This document shows positions 7,294-11,653 of a DNA stretch of 11,653 bases, piece by piece; within the stretch, counting starts at the first letter, position 1; every line of letters begins with the position of its first letter. The stretch is taken from contig USJU01000045.1 of assembly GCA_900555085.1 (NCBI GenBank), positions 1 through 11,653 of the forward strand. The letters run 5' to 3'. This DNA comes from an uncultured Clostridium sp. (lineage in GTDB: Bacteria > Bacillota > Clostridia > TANB77 > CAG-508). Below the pieces are notes generated by a model. The model ran no database searches. It was not told where the DNA came from and saw only the letters and a program-made list of their open reading frames with translations. Position numbers and translations under genes: made by a program.

Positions 7294-7644
7294 ATGGTAT
7301 ATTATTTTTCTTTTGCATTTGCAATTGTATTTATGATATTTATATTAAATTTAGTAAAAAAAAATAAGTTAGATGAAAAATACTCAATATTATGGATTAT
7401 TTTTGGTTTAATTATCCTGGGGGTTTCTATTTATCCAAACATAATTATAAAAATAGCTAATGTGTTTAATGTTTATTATCCACCATCATTAATGTTTTTA
7501 ATTGGTTTTTTTATTATTGGTGCATATATAATTCATATATCAGTAACTATTACAAAACAAAATAAAATGATTGTTAAATTAACGCAAGAATTAGCAATTT
7601 TAAAAAATGAATTTTATAAGGATGAAAAAAATGGAAAACAGTAA
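7294..7644 (+). CDS. DUF2304 family small membrane protein
   Basis: A 116-aa protein with three hydrophobic segments (about 3-20, 31-52, 64-86) and a charged tail (88-112) with coiled-coil character, ITKQNKMIVKLTQELAILKN. The segment around DEKYSILWIIFGLII (27-41) is the typical start of DUF2304 proteins, which as a family occur next to DPM1-like GT2 genes. Here it follows such a domain after only 12 bp, with AAGGAG at 7281-7286 before its ATG. By analogy with three-part glycosylation systems (a GT2, a small flippase such as GtrA/GtcA, and a GT-C transferase), it may hold the GT2 at the membrane or help flip the charged lipid. That is inference; no biochemical function is known to me. Its last 14 bases overlap the next gene. 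Confidence 0.85.
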   Translation: MVYYFSFAFAIVFMIFILNLVKKNKLDEKYSILWIIFGLIILGVSIYPNIIIKIANVFNVYYPPSLMFLIGFFIIGAYIIHISVTITKQNKMIVKLTQELAILKNEFYKDEKNGKQ

Positions 7645-8542
7645 AGTAGCAGTATTATTGTCAACTTATAATGGGGAAAAATATTTAAAAGAACAATTAG
7701 ACAGTTTAATTAATCAATCTTATAGTAATATAGATATTTACATAAGAGACGATGGTTCGACAGATAATACAGTAAAAATTATAAAAGGATATCAAAAAAA
7801 TAATACAAATATTTATTTAGAAGAAGGAAATAACTTAGGGTTTATAAAAAGCTTTTTTGAACTATTGAAAAACAATTCAAATGCAGATATTTATTCTTAT
7901 TGTGATCAAGACGATATTTGGGAAAGAGATAAAATTGAAAGAGCTGTTAAGCATATTGAGAAGGAAGATAATACAAAACCAATATTATATTTTTGTAATT
8001 CTGATTATTATGATATGAATATGAATTTTGTTGGACATGCCGAAAAGAACAAAGTGTATAGCTTTAGAAATTCTCTTGTAGAATGTGTATCACAAGGGAT
8101 GACAATGTGTATAAACAAAAAAACTAGAGATATAATGGCAGAAAATATACCAGAAAATACTTTGTTTCATGACTGGTGGACATATATGATATGTAGTGGA
8201 TTTGGAACTATAATTTATGATGATAAACCCGAAGTTAAATATAGAAGACATAGCAAAAGTGTAACAGTTGAAGGAAAAGGATTCTTCGAATTTCAAATTT
8301 GGCGTATAAAAAAATTTTTTATAGGGGATTCACTAAAAACAATAAAGAAACAAATTATGGAGTATAGTAATTTATATCGTGATAATCTTTGCAAAGAAGA
8401 TAAAAAAGTATTGGACTTATTTAATAATAAAAAATACAGCTTAAAAAAAGCTTTAAAAAAGACCTTTTATCCAAAAAGATTTAGAAGAAAGATATCAGAT
8501 GAAATAATGGTAAGAGTTTTGTTTTTAATTGGAAAATTATAA
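7631..8542 (+). CDS. GT2-family glycosyltransferase, rhamnosyltransferase-like (303 aa)
   Basis: The N-terminus VAVLLSTYNGEKYLKEQLDS (6-25), followed by IYIRDDGSTDNT (36-47), is the classic signature of the GT2 branch often annotated as rhamnosyltransferase or alpha-L-Rha transferase in surface-polysaccharide loci. The metal-binding segment is SYCDQDDIW (89-97). The acceptor-side motif is FHDWWTYMI (179-187), and YRRHSKSV (204-211) lies where this group has its conserved Arg-x-His. Three in-frame ATGs are available (7607, 7622, 7631). I chose 7631 because AAGG (7618-7621) lies 9 bases before it and because relatives have only a few residues before the first strand. This start lies 14 bases inside the DUF2304 gene, in another frame, which suggests translational coupling. 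The sugar cannot be stated with confidence from sequence alone. Confidence 0.88.
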   Translation: MENSKVAVLLSTYNGEKYLKEQLDSLINQSYSNIDIYIRDDGSTDNTVKIIKGYQKNNTNIYLEEGNNLGFIKSFFELLKNNSNADIYSYCDQDDIWERDKIERAVKHIEKEDNTKPILYFCNSDYYDMNMNFVGHAEKNKVYSFRNSLVECVSQGMTMCINKKTRDIMAENIPENTLFHDWWTYMICSGFGTIIYDDKPEVKYRRHSKSVTVEGKGFFEFQIWRIKKFFIGDSLKTIKKQIMEYSNLYRDNLCKEDKKVLDLFNNKKYSLKKALKKTFYPKRFRRKISDEIMVRVLFLIGKL

Positions 8543-8559
8543 TTAATATGGAGAAAAAA

Positions 8560-9591
8560 ATGTATAAATTATCTATTGTGGCTTTAGTATATAATTTAGA
8601 AAAATATTTACCAAGATGTTTAGATGCATTGGTAAATCAAACACTAGAAGAGATTGAAATTTTGTGTGTAGATGATGGGTCAACAGATTCTGCACCACAA
8701 ATAATAGAAGAATATGCAAAAAAATATCCTAATAAAGTAAAAGCATTTCATAAAGAAAATGGTGGAGAGTTTACAACTAGAAATTATGGGTTAGAAAGAG
8801 CTCAAGGAGAATATGTAACTTTTGTAGATACAGACGATTACGTTGAACCTAACTGGGCAGAAAAGTTATATACTGCAGCAAAAGAAGCAGATGCAGATTT
8901 AGCTGTTTGTGGATTTGAAAGAATAAATTTAGAAACAAACAAAGTAGTGTGCACAGATATGACTGGATTTGGAAAAACAGTTAAAAATATGGAATATAAT
9001 GATGATTTTATGGCTTTTATAAATCCAGCACCTTGGAATAAAGTGTATAGAAGAGAACTTATTAAAGATTTAAGATTTTTACCTTTTAGAGGATTTAATG
9101 ATACAATGTTTTTAATGAGTAGTTATACAAGAATAAAGAAAATAGCATTTATTCCAGATGTTTTATATCATTATTATTTAAGATACGATTCTCAAATACA
9201 TACAATAAATATAGATGATGTAAATAATTTAAAAAAATATTTATTAGAAGTGAAAAAATTATACAAACAATCTGGAAAATATGAAGAAATGAAATATATA
9301 TTAGACTTAATGGCTTTTTTACATTTAGCAGTTTCAGTAATGTATAGAGCTTCATATGATAAGAGTATAAATATAAAAGAGGAAACAAAGAAAACAAAAA
9401 AATATCTAGATGAGAACTTTGGAAGTTGGAGAAAAAATCCATTTTTAACACTTAAATTTTCAATAAAAAAAGGATTTAAACATATAGGTTTATGGGGAGT
9501 TTCAATTTTATATAAAATGAATTTACAAATGTTATATATTCGAATGTATAGGTTTGTAATTGATAAATTAAAAATAGATATAAAATTTTAA
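8560..9591 (+). CDS. GT2-family glycosyltransferase (343 aa)
   Basis: A GT-A inverting transferase with SIVALVYNLEKYLPRCLDAL (5-24), the nucleotide loop CVDDGSTDS (36-44), KENGGEFTTRNYGL (65-78) and the metal-binding FVDTDDYVEP (88-97). NPAPWNKVYRREL (155-167) matches the conserved 'WNK-hydrophobic-(Y/F)-(K/R)' segment of capsule GT2 enzymes. Where relatives usually have Glu-Asp before a Phe, this protein has FNDTMFL (179-185), keeping only the Asp, so D181 would be the catalytic-base candidate. YHYYLRYDSQ (203-212) follows. The C-terminal third is helical and basic. I start it at ATG 8560, since GGAG at 8550-8553 is 6 bases ahead; the in-frame ATG at 8548 includes that ribosome binding site and has a poor one of its own. 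It follows the previous gene by 17 bp. Confidence 0.9.
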   Translation: MYKLSIVALVYNLEKYLPRCLDALVNQTLEEIEILCVDDGSTDSAPQIIEEYAKKYPNKVKAFHKENGGEFTTRNYGLERAQGEYVTFVDTDDYVEPNWAEKLYTAAKEADADLAVCGFERINLETNKVVCTDMTGFGKTVKNMEYNDDFMAFINPAPWNKVYRRELIKDLRFLPFRGFNDTMFLMSSYTRIKKIAFIPDVLYHYYLRYDSQIHTINIDDVNNLKKYLLEVKKLYKQSGKYEEMKYILDLMAFLHLAVSVMYRASYDKSINIKEETKKTKKYLDENFGSWRKNPFLTLKFSIKKGFKHIGLWGVSILYKMNLQMLYIRMYRFVIDKLKIDIKF

Positions 9592-9606
9592 ACAAAGGAG
9601 AATTTT

Positions 9607-10365
9607 ATGGAAAAAAATATAAAAATATATGTTGCAGCTCATAAGGAAGCAGATTTTCCAAAAGATAAAATATATGTTCCTATACAAGTAGGTGCAGAAG
9701 GAAAGAAGGATTTAGGATATATTAGAGATAATACTGGAGATAACATATCAATGAAGAATCCTAATTATTGTGAACTTACAGGAACTTATTGGATATGGAA
9801 AAATGATGATTCCGATATTGTAGGTTTAACACATTATAGAAGATACTTCTTTAATAAGAATTCAAATAAATTAGAAAATGTATTAGATAAAAAAGAAATT
9901 GAACAATTATTAAATAACTATGATATAATTGTCCCAGAAAAAATAAGAATAATACAATATACTATAAAAGAAGCATATTGTAAGTTACACAAAGAAAAAG
10001 ACTTAGACAAGTGCAGAAAAATAGTAAATGAGTTATATCCAGATTATATACATTCATTTGATGAAGTAATGAGTAAACATAGTTTTTATGCATGCAATAT
10101 GTTTATAACTTCTAAAAAAATATTTGATGAATATTATAAGTGGTGCTTTGATATTCTATTTGAATTAGAAAAAAGAACAGATATATCAGATTATGATAAC
10201 TACAACAAAAGAATATATGGATTTATGTCAGAAAGATTATTTAATGTGTGGTTAAATTACCATAAAGAATTGAAGAAAAAAGAAATGCCTGTATATAATA
10301 CAGATAAAAAAGTATTACCTCAAATTATGGAAAATAAAATTAAAAGTTTAATAATAAGAAAGTGA
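9607..10365 (+). CDS. DUF4422 family protein, probable glycosyltransferase
   Basis: A 252-aa soluble protein carrying the full set of DUF4422 signatures: IYVAAHKEADFP (7-18), VPIQVGA (24-30), DNTGDNIS (41-48), YCELTGTYWIWKN (54-66), VGLTHYRRYFF (72-82), HSFYACNMFI (158-167) and YGFMSERLFNVWL (204-216). The family is found almost only in capsule and exopolysaccharide clusters and is annotated as a glycosyltransferase; the strictly kept GLTHYRRYF block probably lies at the active site. There is no signal peptide or membrane segment, so it should act in the cytoplasm on the lipid-linked glycan. A good ribosome binding site, AAAGGAG (9594-9600), precedes ATG at the usual distance, and the flippase gene follows after 9 bp. 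Acceptor and donor are not predictable from the sequence. Confidence 0.9.
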   Translation: MEKNIKIYVAAHKEADFPKDKIYVPIQVGAEGKKDLGYIRDNTGDNISMKNPNYCELTGTYWIWKNDDSDIVGLTHYRRYFFNKNSNKLENVLDKKEIEQLLNNYDIIVPEKIRIIQYTIKEAYCKLHKEKDLDKCRKIVNELYPDYIHSFDEVMSKHSFYACNMFITSKKIFDEYYKWCFDILFELEKRTDISDYDNYNKRIYGFMSERLFNVWLNYHKELKKKEMPVYNTDKKVLPQIMENKIKSLIIRK

Positions 10366-10374
10366 GATTTTTAG

Positions 10375-11653
10375 GTGGCTAAAAAAAGCATAGTAAAGAA
10401 TTATATATATAATTTAATATATCAAATGTTGACTATTATATTACCGTTAGTAACAACTCCATATCTTTCAAGAGTTTTAGGTGCAGGTCCAATAGGTATA
10501 TATGGATATACATTATCTATAGTTACATATTTTATACTATTTGGATCCCTTGGGATAGCTATGTATGGTCAGCGAGAAATTGCGTATGTGCAAGATAAAA
10601 AGGAAGAACAAAGCAAAACTTTTTGGGAAATAGTGATATTTAGAGTAATTACAATGACTGTAGCCCTTATAATTTTCTATCTTACATTTTGCTTAAAAGG
10701 AGAATATTCTTTATATTATAAAATATTAATATTGGAGCTTGTAGCGAATGCCATAGATATTAGCTGGTATTTTCAAGGAGTAGAAGATTTTGGTAAAACA
10801 GTTGTAAGAAATATTATTGTTAAGTCTTTAAGTTTGGTTTGTATATTTATATTTATAAAATCACCAGAAGATTTATGGAAATACTTTTTGATTTATACTT
10901 TAGCAAATTTATTAGGAAATTTAACAATGTGGATGTATATTCCAAAAATACTTCCAAAAATAAGATTGAAAGAGTTAAATTTAACAAAGCATATAAAGCC
11001 AACTCTAGCGTTATTTGTACCACAAATTGCAACACAAATTTATGTTGTATTAGATAAAACAATGGTTGGAAATATCACAGGAAATATGTCAGAAGTTGGA
11101 TATTATGAACAAGCACAAAAAATTGTGAAAGCATTAATGCTTGTAGTTACTGCGCTAGGAACTGTAATGAGCTCTAGAATTGCAAATACATATGCTTTGA
11201 AAAAAGATAATGAAATAAAAAAATATTTAGAAAAATCATTTAACGCAGTATGGTTTTTAGGTATTCCAATAACTCTTGGATTAATAGCAATTACTCCTAA
11301 AATGGTTCCGTGGTTTTATGGAGATGGATTTAATTCTGTTATACCATTGTTAATTGCAACCAGTCCAATTATATTAATAATAGGACTTAGTAATGTGACT
11401 GGAAGTCAATATTTAATTCAAGTAGGAAATCAAAGAGTATTCACTATTTCTGTTACTACAGGAGCAGTTGTAAATGTTATATTTAATTTTATATTGATAA
11501 ATATGCTTGGAACTATAGGAGCGGTAATTTCTTCAAATTTGGCTGAAATATCTGTATTAGTTGTACAACTTTATTATTTAAGAGAAAAAATAAAGATAAA
11601 AAATATTTTTAAAAATTCATGGAAATATATTATATCTGGTATAATAATGTCTA
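10375..11653 (+). CDS. Polysaccharide flippase, Wzx/RfbX type (partial, cut by right edge)
   Basis: An open frame runs 426 codons from GTG 10375 to the window edge without a stop. It encodes a multi-span membrane protein of the MATE-like oligosaccharide flippase group that moves undecaprenyl-linked repeat units across the membrane. Visible marks are KNYIYNLIYQMLTIILPLVT (8-27), TTPYLSRVLGAGPIGIYGYT (27-46), YGQREIAY (64-71), DISWYFQGVEDF (128-139), PQIATQIYVVLDKTMVG (216-232) and YYEQAQKIVKAL (243-254), each placed as in this family. About 50 residues are probably missing at the end. The GTG is the first possible start after a stop at 10372-10374, and starting later, at ATG 10426, would delete part of the first membrane segment. 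AGTGAG at 10361-10366, overlapping the previous stop codon, is a weak ribosome binding site, so coupling to the DUF4422 gene is likely. Confidence 0.93.
   Translation, partial: MAKKSIVKNYIYNLIYQMLTIILPLVTTPYLSRVLGAGPIGIYGYTLSIVTYFILFGSLGIAMYGQREIAYVQDKKEEQSKTFWEIVIFRVITMTVALIIFYLTFCLKGEYSLYYKILILELVANAIDISWYFQGVEDFGKTVVRNIIVKSLSLVCIFIFIKSPEDLWKYFLIYTLANLLGNLTMWMYIPKILPKIRLKELNLTKHIKPTLALFVPQIATQIYVVLDKTMVGNITGNMSEVGYYEQAQKIVKALMLVVTALGTVMSSRIANTYALKKDNEIKKYLEKSFNAVWFLGIPITLGLIAITPKMVPWFYGDGFNSVIPLLIATSPIILIIGLSNVTGSQYLIQVGNQRVFTISVTTGAVVNVIFNFILINMLGTIGAVISSNLAEISVLVVQLYYLREKIKIKNIFKNSWKYIISGIIMS

Noticed and set aside
10839..11057. Plus-strand ORF of 72 codons
   Set aside because: It lies wholly inside the flippase gene in another frame. 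The flippase frame is open for 426 codons and shows clear family motifs, so this is a shadow.
1..11653. CRISPR array, tRNA genes, insertion sequences
   Set aside because: No evenly spaced direct repeats, cloverleaf-like segments, transposase motifs or long terminal inverted repeats were seen on either strand.

Overview
The window is a very AT-rich stretch from a low-GC Bacillota, most likely a clostridial-type (gut-like) organism. The signs are near-exclusive AGA for arginine, AAGGAG-type ribosome binding sites, TTG and GTG starts, and protein families typical of clostridial surface-polysaccharide loci. Nearly the whole window is one glycosyltransferase cluster, with every gene on the + strand. 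I found no tRNA, rRNA, CRISPR array, transposase or integrase.

Layout. Positions 1-50 hold the last 15 codons of a GC-richer gene, whose C-terminus resembles the glutamate synthase small-subunit (GltD) family. It is closed by a strong intrinsic terminator (61-98). Only 32 bp later a GT4 glycosyltransferase begins from a TTG codon (131-1111), but it lacks the N-terminal part of the family, so this looks like a rearrangement breakpoint. A 108-bp gap carries a GC-rich REP-like palindrome (1172-1193). Then follow two GT2 transferases (1220-2101, 2179-3273), a GT32 to GT-B fusion (3288-5087), a GT-C membrane transferase fused to a DPM1-like GT2 (5149-7281), a DUF2304 membrane protein (7294-7644), two more GT2 enzymes (7631-8542, 8560-9591), a DUF4422 protein (9607-10365) and a Wzx-type flippase cut by the right edge (10375-11653).

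How it works together (inference). The cytoplasmic GT2, GT32/GT-B and DUF4422 enzymes would add sugars one by one to an undecaprenyl-linked oligosaccharide, which the flippase would move across the membrane. The GT-C/GT2 fusion with DUF2304 looks like a separate side-branch module: the GT2 half charges polyprenyl phosphate with one sugar in the cytoplasm, and the GT-C half transfers that sugar outside the membrane. Counting both halves of the fusions, there are about ten glycosyltransferase domains in eight proteins, which implies a large repeat unit or several glycans. No initiating sugar-phosphate transferase, polymerase, chain-length regulator, nucleotide-sugar synthesis gene or tyrosine kinase is visible. 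Those genes probably lie to the right or elsewhere.

The two most notable points are the two double-domain transferases, especially the membrane-spanning GT-C/GT2 fusion next to DUF2304, and the truncated GT4 gene at a composition break on the left. Family assignments rest on motifs read by eye, without a database search.
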